From Thelonectria olida (Eukaryota > Ascomycota > Sordariomycetes > Hypocreales > Nectriaceae): a stretch of DNA of 64,000 nt. Below are positions 1 to 12,141 of this stretch, piece by piece. Every line of letters starts with the position of its first letter. Position 1 is the stretch's first letter. The position numbers and the translations under genes are program-made. The notes under the pieces were generated by a model. It saw only the letters and a program-made list of their open reading frames with translations, searched no databases and was not told where the DNA came from. The DNA lies in assembly GCA_020736575.1 (NCBI GenBank), contig JAGPYM010000008.1:1-64000 (forward strand), written 5' to 3'.

Positions 1-1287
1 TAGAAAGAATATAATAATTTAATATAAGTACTATTAGAAAATATTAAAAATATATTAGTATTAAATAAGTTTAAAATAAATAGGAAAGTATAAAATAATA
101 ATAAGCTATATATATAATAGTACTAATAGAAAATCTTTTTAATTATAATAAATTAAACTATTTATATATAATATAAAAACTTATATAAAATGTGGAGTGG
201 ATAGGAGTAGGATAGGGCGGGAAAAGATAAGCTTAAAGGGAAGGAGAAGTATCTATTTAAAAAGCTTTTTATTTCTATTATATCTTCCTTTTTAATTTTA
301 ATAAGCTTAAGATTAAAAGATATAAAGTGTTTATAATAGTAGGAGTAGGAATAGTAAAAGGTTTTAATAATAGTAGTAATTAGCTATTATATATATTACT
401 TATAAGTATTTTTAACTGCCTTATAATAGAAGGTAGCTTCCTTTTTATAAGTAATATAAGTATTTTTAATAGCCTTTTTACTAAAAATATAAGTACTTTT
501 TATAACTATTTTATAAATAATATAAATAGTATTAGTATTAATAAATTACTATTATATAAAAAGTTAATAAAATTAAAAAGTAAGTATAATAAATATATAT
601 TAAATATTAAATAAAATTATATTAAAAGCTAATAGTAAGCTAGTTAAAAGTAGTAATAGCCTATTAAAAATATATTAAAATAAGGTAATAAATAAAAGGA
701 AGGAAATTAAGCTTAATAAAAATTCTAATAAAATAAGAAAGCATTTAGCTTAGGGGTTATTAGGTTTAATAAAAGGGTAAAAAAGGGAGTATATATAAAT
801 TAGGTAAGAGTAGGGAAATATATAATAGTATTAAATATTTATATTAAATGCAATTAAAATAAATAAACTTTTAAAAAAAATAAGCTTTTACTTAAAAAAT
901 ACTTTTAAAATAAGTATAAATAAAAGTTATAATATAATTACTAAAACTAATATAATTAAAAAAGTGATAAATAGTATAATAAGAAATTAAATTAGTTATT
1001 ATATACTTTTTATTTAAAAGTAAAATATATAAATATACTAGTAAATTTAATAAAATATATTATAAGAAATAATATAAGTATATTTACTATTTAAAAGTAG
1101 CTATTTAATATAATTAATATAAACTTATATTACTTATTAAAAAGGGGCTAACTTTTTATTAAAAAGTCTCCTTTTATTAAATAATTATTTAAAATCTATT
1201 TCTTTTTAAAAGTATAAATAGTATAATAATAAAATAGATTATTACTATTATAATTAAAATTAAAAAGGGAAATATTAATAATAGTAA

Positions 1288-1481
1288 TGACACGGTTCGG
1301 GCCCCTATGGGGCTCAAGCTGCAGCTTAGCTTCTGACCGCCCCGCATTGCGCGGGCCCTGTGCCATTGCGGCAAAAGGGTAAGTCGAGAATAACAGACCG
1401 AAGGTCTGATCTCTAAGCTGCACCTATAGGGGTCAGGTCCCGGCACCTACTAGGACCACACACTGGGCCGAGCCCGTGACA
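1288..1481. mobile_element. Solo LTR-like element, 194 bp, GC-rich, with 5-bp TSD
   Basis: A sharply bounded GC-rich island inside the AT-rich block. It begins TGACACGG and ends CCGTGACA, so it has the TG...CA termini of an LTR. It is flanked on both sides by AGTAA (1283-1287 and 1482-1486), a 5-bp direct repeat fitting a retrotransposon target-site duplication. The outer ~17 bp form an imperfect inverted repeat, longer than usual for LTRs, so a MITE-like foldback element is an alternative. No coding region, primer-binding site or polypurine tract is seen, consistent with a solo LTR left after recombination. It shows no sign of RIP although its surroundings do. Confidence 0.7.
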
Positions 1482-1867
1482 AGTAAATACTTATTAAAAA
1501 GAATTAATATAATATATAAAATAGAAAAGAATTAAAAAGGACTTACTTATAATATAAAAGTAAGGGAAAAAGGTATAAAATAGAATAGTATATAAGGAGG
1601 AAATAGTTAGAAAATAAAAAGAATAAATAATATTAGTAATAAGGGGGTAGTAAGCTATTAAAAGGAAGAATAATAAAGAGTTAAAAGGATATTTATAATA
1701 AAAAATATTAAAATTAGAAAGTATAAAAAAAAATGAAAAAGAAAGTATTATAAAAGAGAAGGAAAGTATAAAAGAAAAAAAGAAAAATAAAAGAAAATAA
1801 AAGGGAGTTACTATTATATTAATAGTTAATATAATAGGGCTAAAAGTGGGGCAACCCTACTAATAAT

Positions 1868-2000
1868 AATAATAATATAAATATAAAATAATAAAATAAA
1901 AATATAACTCTTATAATAATAATACTAATTAAATATAAAGTAATAAAATAATAGTATAACCCTTATTATAATAATATTAATATAAATATAAAATAATAAA
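1868..2000. repeat. Degenerate ~50-bp tandem repeat
   Basis: About 2.7 copies of an AT-rich unit containing AAATATAAARTAATAAAATAA followed by a TATAACYCTTATTATAATAAT-like stretch. A further related copy lies at about 2232-2302. Units differ by G/A and C/T changes. Probably internal repeats of an old, mutated element; no coding potential is seen. Confidence 0.45.
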
Positions 2001-2003
2001 AGC

Positions 2004-2120
2004 TTTATAATTAGTAATTTTTATTATTATATAAACTTTTTAATATATTTTACTATTTAATTGCCTTACTTTATTAGAGGCTTTAAATAAGGTTTTATAA
2101 GTAAGGTTTATTTAATAGGG
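2004..2120 (+). repeat. RIP-family copy C (least mutated)
   Basis: Starts with TTTATAATTAGTAATTTTTA and runs in parallel with the copy at 3606-3740 and with the reverse complement of the copy at 2840-2959. Where this copy has GCC or GG, the others have ATT or AA. It therefore looks closest to the original sequence. No protein homology can be read from it. Confidence 0.5.
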
Positions 2121-2693
2121 ACTTTTACTTTAAAACTAATTATAAGCCCTATTAAAAAGTTTATTATAATAAATATAAGGCTAGGGTTTGGCCTATATTA
2201 ACTTCTATTATATATTTAAATTATTAGTTTTTTTAATAATAATAAAGTAATAAAAAAATAATATAACTTTTATTATAATAATTTTAATTTAAATATAAAA
2301 TATTAATATAATAGAAATAAAATAAACTTTTAACTATTAATAGGCTATATATAAATTAAAATAAGAAAATATATTATAAATTTAAATTATACTTATATTT
2401 TAATTATATATATATATTATAAGAAATATAAAAGCTAAGTTATATAATATAAAAATAATAGTAAAGTTTTAAAATATATTAAAAGGAAAAAGCTTTTTTT
2501 TTTTTTAAATTTATTAATATTATAATTAATTCTTACTTATAAATACACTAGGGCTAGTTTATTATAAAATATTATTATAACTTTTTTAAATAGAAAATTA
2601 AAAACCTTATAAAACTTTTTAAAAAAAAAAGAAAAAAGTATTTTAATAATAATAATAAGTAATTTATTAAAATAATTTAATTAAATATTTATA

Positions 2694-2959
2694 AATTATA
2701 ATTTTAAAAGCTATTATATATAATAATAATAATTTAAATAATTATTTAAATAATTATAAAAGAAAATTTAAAAATAAAAAGTAAATTAAATAAATATAAA
2801 AATTAAAAAAATAAAAAGTTAAAAAGGTTAAATATAAAAAAAATTAAAAAAGTTTAAAATAAATTTAAAAGTATTTAAACTAATAAAAATAAAATAAAAT
2901 AATTAAATAGTAAAATATATTATAAAATTTATATAATAATAAAATTATTAATTATAAAG
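2694..2959 (-). repeat. Inverted repeat, left arm
   Basis: The reverse complement of this segment aligns along its whole length with 3606-3883, with small indels. Shared landmarks are TATAATTAATAATTTT at one end and AAATTATTATTATTATATAA near the other. Weaker similarity extends outward to about 2600 and inward to about 3060. This arm keeps more G/C (for example AAAAGCTATT against AAAAATTATT in the other arm). The arms surround a spacer of about 650 bp. Confidence 0.6.
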
Positions 2960-3605
2960 ATTTATTTTTATAATAAGTATTTTTTTTTTTAAATTTAAAA
3001 AATTATATTAAATATATTTAAAAAGAAATTTAAAATAAATAAAGTTTTATAATTAATAATTATTAATATAATTTTCTTTTTTTAAATTTTTTATTTTATT
3101 TAATATATATATAATTTAATTTATATATTTAATATTTAATTATATTTTAATTTTTTATTAATATTTAAATTTAAATATAATAATATTTATTTAATTATAT
3201 TAAATTTTATTTTAATAAGCTTTTATAAACTTATTAAAATATTAAAAGTATATTTTATAATTATTTATTAATTATATACTATTTTTAATTATTTTAAATA
3301 TTATTATTTATATTTTTAAAAATATTATTTAAAAAAAATAATTTAATTAATAATTATTATATTATTAAAATTATATTTAAATTTTATTAATTTAAATATA
3401 TTAAAATATTAAATTTAATTATTAAATTTTTATTTTTATTTTTATTAAAACTTTTATTAAATTATTTTATTTTTATTTTTAAATAATATAAAATTAATTA
3501 TTAATAAATTAAAATTTAAAAAACTAATTTTCTTTTTATAAAAAATTTAAATTAAAAATTTTTAAATAAAATTTATTTAATATAATTTTATAATTAATTT
3601 AATTT

Positions 3606-3770
3606 TTTATAATTAATAATTTTTATTATTATATTAACTTTTTTTTATATTTTTTTATTTAAATTTTTTATTTATTTTTATTTATTTAATTATTTTTAAA
3701 TTTATTTAATTTATTTTTAAAAATTCTTTTTTATTTTATTTTTTTAATTTTTTTAATTTTTTAATTTTTA

Positions 3771-3805
<35 letters not shown>

Positions 3806-3883
3806 AAATTTTTATTTTATAATTTTTTAAATAATTATTTAAATTATTATTATTATATATAATAATTTTTAAAATTATAATTT
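3606..3883 (+). repeat. Inverted repeat, right arm
   Basis: Partner of the arm at 2694-2959 in opposite orientation. Almost no G or C remains. The shared order of landmark words over ~270 bp argues against chance similarity of two AT-rich sequences, although low complexity inflates apparent matches. Confidence 0.6.
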
Positions 3884-5343
3884 TAAATTATTTTTTTAAA
3901 TTTTTTTTTAAAAAATATTTAATTATTTTAATTAAATTTATTATTTTTTATTTATTTTAAAAAGTAATTAAATTAGCTAATTTTTTTATTAAAAAATTTA
4001 AAATTATTTTTTTATATATTTAATTTTTTAATTAAAATATAATAATTTAAAAAAATTAAATTATTTTTTTATATTATTTTTAATAATATATTTATATTAG
4101 CTAATATAAAAATATTAAAAAATTATACTTATTTAAAATACTTTTTAAATTTTTTAATTAAATATTTATATATAAAAAACTTATATAATTTAATAGATAT
4201 TAAACTATTATATTAATATTATTCTTTTTAATTATAATTTATATAATTAATAAAAAATTAATTATATTTAATTATATATTAAATAATTAATTAAATTATA
4301 TAAATTAAAAATTAAAAATATAATATTTTTATATTAATAGTTTAATATAAGGTTTTTTAAATAAAATTTATTTAATAAAAATTTTTATTTAAAAATTAAT
4401 TATATTATAATTTCCTTTTAAAATAATATTAGCTTAATATATAAGGCTAAGTCCCCTATATAAGTATTTAAATAGTATAAAAATTATTTAATAATATATT
4501 TTTAAATATAAAAGCTATTATTTATTTTATTTTTAATAGAATTACTAATATAGCTCCTTTTAATAGTATTATAAAAAGACTTATATAAGAGACCTAGTTT
4601 TATAAGTTAAGCTAATATTATTTTAAGGGGGAATTATAATAAATTTTATAAAAAAGCTTATTTAAACCTCTCAAATTGGGAACCTAGATTGGAAACAAAA
4701 AAAACTATAACGCTCCTAAGCCACCCGTAAAAGGGCTTTCTAATTGGCTTGCGCTATATTAGTATGCAAATAATTAGGTATAATTAGTAGATTTCCTACT
4801 ATTATAAGAGCTAAAGGCTAGTTTTAGAGGCCGAGGCATATTATATTAGCTATTAGTTAGTTAATTATATAGCTGTATGCTATAACTAATTGCCTATAGG
4901 GGCGTTTAATTTTATGCGCGCCTAAAAGCTAAAAGTTTTCCCCCTATAAATAATATAAAATAGGGCTAGCTATAAAAAATATAAAATATTATAAATAATA
5001 AAAAAGCTTATTATAATAAATATAAAATTAAATTTTATTTATATTAATTTTTATTATATATTAATATTAAGCTTATTTTAATAAATAATATAATATATTT
5101 ATAAAATTTTATTATATTAATTATTTTTAATAAATTATTATATATATAATATATAAAATTTAATTAATAATAAATATTTATATATTTTTAATAAAAGTTT
5201 TAAATATTAATTTAATATTTCCTTTTTTACTAATAAATATATATAAAAATATAAAAAATAATAAAGTAATAATAGCGCTAGAGAGTAATAAGAAGTCCAC
5301 AAACAGAGAATTATTATCTAGCTAAACCGCCCTACTAACTATC

Positions 5344-8152
5344 CTAGACTGGAGTGCCCGCGGGATAACGGCCTGGCATGGGTAGGTTGGAAATGGTCTG
5401 TATACTTTCTGTCCTAGCTGTCTGACCTGTCGGCCGGGCAGGAACGTCATCCTGCTCATCGGTCTCGTTCATCAGAGATTCGCCTTCAGTCGTGACGGAA
5501 ACTGGCTTCTCGACGGGACCATTCAAGTTGGGGAATCCTTCGCCGGGGACTAACATTCCATTGATGGTCTTTTCCTGGACAGCGATTTTGGTGTGATCAT
5601 CCCCATAAAGCCTGATGTTCTCAGCAGCAATAGCGTCAGTGTATCGATTTTCGTATTGGGTTTCCGGCGCTACATCGCGAGGGGTATCATTTTGGGCCTG
5701 GCTGTTGGCTATGTCTGGCTCTTGTCCGGTCTGGGGGATGACAATGGGCATAAAGTATTCTCCACCTTGCTGTTGTTGCGGCTGCTGCATAACTGGTTCA
5801 CTCGTATACGGGTTGACACCATCGTAGTGGGCTTTCTGGCTCGCGATGGCAGCGTTGGAAGGCATCTCGTCCATGGGCGTCTTGTCGGTACCGCCGTAGC
5901 CCAGGTGATTGTCCTGGTTCTGTTGAATGATTCCTAAGGCTGGAGGAGGCCGAGCACCCGAGGCGGCTAATGTCGCGGGGTCCGGTCGCTGGTCCTGAAA
6001 GCCAGAGCTTATACTAGAAGGCGAATGAGGGGCCTGTAAGCCACGTTGCGCATTGACTTGGATATCAGATGGGAACCGCCCACCTGCTTGAGATCGCCGG
6101 GGTGTCGTGTCGTGTGATTTCGATCCCGGGTTGTATACTTGAGCTTCTGCCGAGAAGGGTTCCTCATCGTCCTCGTCATCGAGCAGTCCGTCGCTACTAA
6201 TCGACCGTCGTGATGAACGACTCAGGCTGCGTGAATGGCTCCGGACAAACTGGCTGCGTTCTTCTGGCGTCTTCTCGGTGAGGGCCTTGATATCCTCGTA
6301 CCAGGCCATCATCGTGTCATGACTCTCAGCACGGAACACCCATGTGTGTCCACGGTGCATGCCGCCCGTTTGCCGCCCCTTCAGAATAAACTTGTTCGAG
6401 GACCCTCCTTCGGCTGAGTGCGATCCTAACTTTTGCTCGGGCAAATAGAGAGACATGACAGGTGCTTGCGCCTTGTCTGCCGACTTGAATTCGTGGAGGT
6501 GTGTGGCAGACAGGACGTACCTTTATTAAATAAGTTAGTGAGGAGTCAGAATAGTATACTAGGCTAACGTACCAGCCAGCTGTGTAACTCTTGAGATACT
6601 TGCTCTTTCGCTCAAGCAACCCGGCTCGAATCTCTTGCGCAGCCTCGTGATCCTGGCCGGGGTAGTGAATCTGATCGGCAGACCGTACCGGGATGGCTGG
6701 GTCAACGAACTGGTTGTCGTTGGTCACGAAGTGAAGCCATTCTTGATCCTTGGGCATCGAGATTGGCCCCTCTCGAAGTTCTTCAATAACGCCGTAAGCG
6801 TTGTCGGCTTCGCGCTTGAGGATTCCCGCGTAGGCATTGTAAGCCTTCTGAACCTCCCCAACCACAATGGACTCCAATTCTCGTCCCGAATTCTCGAGGT
6901 TGAGATATGCCTGCAAAGTATTAGCGCCAAGAAACTAAAAGCGAACGGGAACGACAAATGCAGGCAGGCTCCATGTGCATACCTGATGAAGGTAGTTTTC
7001 CTCATCAATTTGCCGCTCCACTTGGCGGTCGACGGCTAGACGGAGAAGGTAGGGATCTTGTTTACCCGTCGTCAGAGACTCGTCCATTTCGTTTCTTCCT
7101 AGGTTATCGCCCAGGTTCCTCACTGCTTTGCGAGTGCTATCCATCTCCTTTTCGACGGTATTCTTGAAGTCGCCCGAGAGGTTCTTGATCTCTTTGATCT
7201 TTTGCTGCAAGTCGCTCCTTAGTCCAGTCAGGGCAAGTATGACATCTTCTTCGATTTCCTTGGCTTTATTAGCCTCAATAATGGCGTTCTTGTTGTATGT
7301 GCGAAGAAACTGGAGGGCGTCATCAACTCCGGCGGTGGTCAAGAACCCCGGAGGAGTGGCGATGTTGTTGGAGACATTGGCAAGTTTCAGAAGAGACTTG
7401 GATCGGTGCTCGTAATGCGACTGAATCTCTCGAAAATAGGCGATGAGATCCTTCAGCATCTTTCTCCAAGCTGCGGGTGGGTTAGCGCATGGGTTTACAT
7501 GTGGGAAGAGGATCCCTGCGGAGGGAGTGAACGAACATTGGAAACGGTTCGCAAGGACATCAGTCGGATTCCCAGACGTAGGCACGGGACAATGGAAAGC
7601 GCTGTGAGCTTCGTCGGGGTCGGAGGTTGACTGGAGGGCAAGACTCTTGACGCTACCAGCCCTCATACTGCGACGACTGCCGCTGCGCTTGAGACTGCCA
7701 TTGCGACGAAGCGAATTCTTCTTCTTCAAGGTATTGCTGCGACTGGGCAACTGTTGATCGTCGCCCGCATTGAAACTATGCACAGAGGGCGTACGCTGCA
7801 TGTTGGAAGGGAGAGGGTGATGGCCGTCAACAATAGAGGAGCCGCGCTGGGAAGCGTTCCATTCCTCAGTGAAACGGCCAACCTGGTGGGGGTTCTGGGC
7901 TTGCGGCGCAACAAGGGAGTGGTTGTAGTTGTTTGCGATGTCGTCGTCGAAACGGGATCGGGAGTTTGAGTTGGCAGCTGTGTTCACAGCGGTGGCGCGC
8001 TGGTAGTCGGCGGCGGCGGCGGCGGCGGAGGAGGAAGCTGGAGAAGGAGAGTGAGGATAAGAATATTGGTAGTAGGCGTTCTGAGTAGGATGCTGGTTAT
8101 GAAGATGTTGGGGCGGCGGCTGCTGCTGAGTGTGAGATGCTGGGAGATCCAT
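5344..8152 (-). CDS. slm1: Slm1-like F-BAR/PH domain protein (TORC2-eisosome adaptor)
   Basis: Exons on the minus strand: 8152-7537, 7470-6983, 6910-6573, 6520-5344; 872 residues. Introns of 66, 72 and 52 nt have GT...AG ends. The N-terminal ~200 residues are Q/P/S-rich with an alanine run, then a basic KKKNSLRRNGSLKR stretch. An F-BAR-like region starts at FQSWRKMLKDLIAYF, formed only after the first intron is removed, and runs to about residue 480. A PH domain follows (TAGWYVLSATHLHEFKSAD ... GHTWVFRAESHDTMMAWYEDI). The tail is long, acidic and disordered. In yeast, Slm1/2 bind PI(4,5)P2 at the plasma membrane, sit at eisosomes and recruit Ypk1 to TORC2 under stress; that role is inferred here from family membership. 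The stop codon lies only ~60 bp from the AT-rich block. Confidence 0.88.
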
Positions 8153-10510
8153 GGCGGAGGTGGCGCTATATGCCTCCTGCTGGCTGGAAGGCGAGCGAGT
8201 GGGAGGGTGGGATGGAAAGAGGACTCGGATAGACTTGAGAGAAGGAAGATGGTGTGGAGTGGAGAGGAGGGAAAGAAGGGGGAGAGACCGAGTAGAAAGG
8301 TGTGAGTGAACAGTCTAGAGTGGGTGAGATGTGCGCAACCACCCAAAACCAAGAATCAAAAGGAGGGGATGAACTGGGAGGTGTTGACGCAATGGTCTCG
8401 CCGGAGGAACAGCGCTAAATCAGCCTCGACGCTCGTCGATACAGTGACGGGACTGGCGGGAGTCCACTGCGAGACTAGCGCCGAAGCCGCGTTTTAGTGC
8501 CAGTCCAAGCCCCGACCTCAGTCTAGATGACGGCGGGGCACTTAGTCAGTGGACGACGGGAGGGAGCTTGAACTTGTTCGTGGAAGAGATCCCCGAGGTT
8601 TGCTGTCAAGGTTTGGTCCGAAGCTGGCTCGAGCTGGCGTCGATAATAACGCTGGGGGAAGGATGTGAGTACGTGGGATGGATCTTGCAGACGTGGCTGT
8701 ACTCTCTTTCAGCTGCTTCCTCCTTACTACGGCAGGGAGATCATTAATTGTTCGTTCGTCCTGCGGCACTGGTCCCCGAAACCCGCAATTGTAGGGATTC
8801 TGTGATATCGACCAAGGGACAAGGCGAGACCAGGTAAGAAGACGACTCGGTAGATGTAGGGGACTTTGGGAGAACGGTATGAGGTCCTTTCTGGCTTTGG
8901 ATGGAGGACTCGACGCGCAGTTCAGAGAGCCTAATGAATTTTGTTTTCGATTGGATAAGGAAAGGATTGAGTTGTCTAGGTCAAGTCGGCGATGACGACG
9001 ATGAACCTTCTGACAGCGGGGGGAGACACAACGAAGAAAAGATATTGAGGCGACAACATCAATGACTGAGAACAAGATAAAATAGAACTCTTTCGCCTCT
9101 GCTTGTTACTTCGCCCCCTCACGGCTCAAGTGTCCAAAAATCAGGGCTCATCGTTTTCACCAAGTCCCTGATCGATAGGTTCCCCGTCTCGTCTGCCAAG
9201 CACTTACACGGAATGGGCTCATGTCGCCCGAATGTCCCTGTCCGGCAGACGGTACCTGCAAGGTACAAGACTGAATCATTACCTTGCCTCTCCAAACGTT
9301 GATCTTCCATCGAGAACTGCACCATTTTCAGACCTATGACGGCATGTGTCTTAGACTCAGGGTAAACCCCCCTTTGGCAAGGACAACGGTTCCCCCCTCG
9401 ATGACGTCGACGGACGCCACCGTCTCCAAGCTCCATGTTTCCGCTTGCTCGGCCTCTGTCACATCCGTTTCTCGCGATGCCTTCAAATCGTCCTGGCCTG
9501 GTCTTGCGACACCCTTCTCCTACGACGACCGGCACCCCATCAGTAGGGGCCTTAGGGCCGTCTCTCGGTGACGCCGGCTCACAGATCTGCACATGCATTT
9601 TCCCTGTTTGGTGTCTTCGGGTTTCTCAAGCTTCGCTCTGAACTTGGCACTGACATGTTTCGAATCTATCACGCGCTCCTGTGCCTACGGCGACGGCGAC
9701 ATGTCTGAGGCTCCGACTCACACACTAACGACTGACCGTTATCCAGTTTTGCTCATTAGTTAATTATCTAGATGGTTAACTTAAGAGGGGGTTTCCGAAT
9801 CCGGCTGAGCAATCTCTCGAACTTTGCCCGGTTGGTTGGTTGTCCAGAAACCAAGCGACTAGTGATCCAATGTTGTGACTTCATTGCTTTATTCTTACGA
9901 TTTCGAAAGCACATGCATTTGATAGAAATCGACCGCGACCACCACAGGTCGGACGCTGTCTTGCCATTACAAGGCTTAGGACAGCCCGCCGGCGTAGCCA
10001 TACACCCTCAGCGTACATGTTGGCTATCATAAGTGAACACGTCAGAGATAAGGCCAATCCGCAGCATACTCGGGACACAATGTCCCTTGTTTGTGAAGCT
10101 ATTCTCGCATACTGCCAAGTACTATATGTAGGCGTATTCTCGCCTCCCATGAACGAATTTGTGCATGGCTGCCATGTTCTGTCCGCTTAAGCGTTTGCAA
10201 TACCCGGCAACAGTCATGAGGCCCCCCACTCTTCTGCAATCTGTCAAACGACTCTAAAACGCCAACCCAATGCTGTGCCCAACGAAAACTCCACAACGCC
10301 GCCGTGAAACCCCATGTCCCTAACGTCATGACAATCGTCCGAAACAGGTGCAAATATCGTTGCTCGCCGTCGACTCCCTTTGAACGGTTTCTTTATTGTT
10401 ATTGTTGTTGTAGCTCTTTCTGAAATTACTTCCCCCTCTTCCTCTTCAAGAGCCTTGATATCTGACCAAATATGACTTGTTCCATGCATCTTCTCGTGAG
10501 TGAAGTCACC
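8153..10510. other. Intergenic, 2.4 kb
   Basis: 5' flank of the slm1-like gene and 3' flank of ldb17. ORFs on both strands look like chance frames. On the minus strand between about 9656 and 9325 several short frames look mildly protein-like but are broken by stops and frame changes; see findings. No tRNA, rRNA or transposon was recognised. Confidence 0.5.
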
Positions 10511-12141
10511 TCACTTTGCTGGTTCTGCTGAAGGGACTTCTCCTGTTCTTACTCTTCCGATCCGTCGCGGAGGGGGTGCTTTCGGGGGAATCTTTTTCGG
10601 GGTACCATTAACATGCAATTTCGGAGCCTGGGCAAAGGGTATCCCGTGTCGGTGTCTCGGTACTGCGGGTAGTGGTTTCTTGGCCCTGACGGCCATCGTC
10701 ACGCCCTCATCGGTGCCTCCGGCCCCATCACCGCCCGTGTCCCCGGCCCGGCTCGGTGTCTGCACCCCAGGCTTCTCCATCACGGCCGCCACGTCACCAA
10801 CGCTGATACTGCTAGCGCTTGCGGAGTGCGACAGGCTGATTCCCAAGAACTTCCGTGCTACCTCGGCTTCACCCGACCCTGGTACAGGACTTTGGGGGCT
10901 GGGGCTCTGTTCCGCTTCTTCCACCCATTTGACCTTGGATACGCGATCAACTAGACGGATTGTCGTCCCATCGGCAGGGGCAAAATGGGCATTGTGTGAG
11001 CCTCTCAAAATGTTTAAAACTCGAAGAATCTCGTCTTGCTTGTAATGCGGCGGTTGACTAAGCTGCGTATGTGCTAGCAACGGATACAGCACACGTAAGT
11101 ACGTGTGTCTGAGTGACATCTTCTCGTCGGGAAGATCCATCAGGTTGCGGATGATAACATCCAGCAAAACCCTCAGATCATTGGTGTAGAAATATTCGTA
11201 GGTCGCTTTATTTGTAAATAGGAGATAGAGAAGCTTGAGAATTAGCAGCTGGAGAGACGTCTCCGTCTCGCGGTTCAGTAATAGAATGATGTTTTCTCCG
11301 AATGTGCGGAACGATGGCCCGTGAAGGCTAAGACACTTCACAATCCTGTTTGTCAGAGGTGACGTGGGGGATGAGGGATCGGGCGTAGAGTCAGTAGAGG
11401 CAAGCATATACTGCTCATTCAACACGAGCTGTTCACTAGGTTAACTTGGAAGACAGCTTCCCATGACGAGGCAATACATACCAAAACTCGAATCGTAGGG
11501 TAGTGGTACGGATCATGCACATCATCGGCAACCTCTTCGATAAGGCTGAAGAGATATTGGACGAATTCATCATTCACCTGTACAAGGTCGTCCACCCGCA
11601 ATCGTTCCAGACGTGACATCTCGTACATGAGGTGCAATAGATGGCGATGTAGTAGCGGGTCGATATGTTGGCGGCCATTGATCAGCTCCAGCAGTCGGGG
11701 GAAGCAAGCCTCGCCGATCATGCGGGGAAACATGGTCTCGTCTTGGCAGCCATCGAGGAGCAGAAAACAGGTAATGGCGTGCAGCGGACCTGTCTCGTCC
11801 TCCTGCAGTAGGCTGAAGACGAGCTGCGTCCGGACGTATTCTTTGTTATTACGGTAGAGTTCGCTAGTGAGTAGCATGTGAGCGCATGTCGCAATGTCGT
11901 CTGGAGAATCAGAACAGCGATCACGGAGGCGAATAGTCAGATCGAGCCAGGTACGGAGGGTATCATCGATCGTCTCGTGGGTGTCGCATTGGTTCGAAAC
12001 ACATCGACCGAGCTCTAAAGGCGACTCGTATTAGTCTTGATAGGACGTATCGAGATGCGCGACAGCGATGTTCGGCTCACCAGCCCAAAGCTGCTCCTCA
12101 TCCTCAGACGAGGATGGAACAGCGTCGTCTAAATCCGCCAT
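10511..12141 (-). CDS. ldb17: Ldb17/SPIN90-family actin-regulatory protein
   Basis: Exons: 12141-12081, 12014-11482, 11428-10511; 503 residues. The first intron (66 nt) carries an in-frame TAA and a CTAAT branch site; the second (53 nt) joins RVL to [12 protein letters not shown]. The leucine-rich helical core ([25 protein letters not shown] ... [24 protein letters not shown] ... [15 protein letters not shown]) is typical of the SPIN90/Ldb17 leucine-rich domain. The C-terminal third is disordered with proline motifs ([22 protein letters not shown]) that could bind SH3 domains. In yeasts this family promotes Arp2/3-dependent actin assembly at endocytic sites. The start is the first ATG that gives the [16 protein letters not shown] leader, spliced to ELGRCVSNQ. 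Confidence 0.88.

Larger units (their letters stand above)
1..5280. repeat. AT-rich block, probably RIP-mutated repeats
   Basis: About 5.3 kb composed almost entirely of A and T, rich in TpA steps and stop codons in all frames, with no supportable gene. This is the composition that repeat-induced point mutation (C to T on either strand) leaves on duplicated DNA in Pezizomycotina. Patches with residual G+C occur near 180-240, 1288-1481, 2045-2200 and 4660-4940. Related copies inside the block differ mainly by G/C in one and A/T in the other, which supports RIP rather than a simple low-GC region. It continues off the left edge, so it could be part of a centromere, subtelomere or dispersed AT island; the window cannot say which. 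Confidence is high for the composition and moderate for the RIP interpretation. Confidence 0.85.

Noticed and set aside
1189..1446. Short minus-strand frames of 75-85 codons over the GC-rich island
   Set aside because: They consist of the LTR-like island plus AT-rich flank and have no protein features.
5720..5800. Calcineurin docking motif (PxIxIT) in the Slm1 tail, as in yeast Slm proteins
   Set aside because: The only candidate, FMPIVIPQTG, does not match PxIxIT spacing.
9119..9598. 159-codon minus-strand ORF
   Set aside because: Composition looks random as a whole; only fragments in other frames look protein-like, so no CDS was called.
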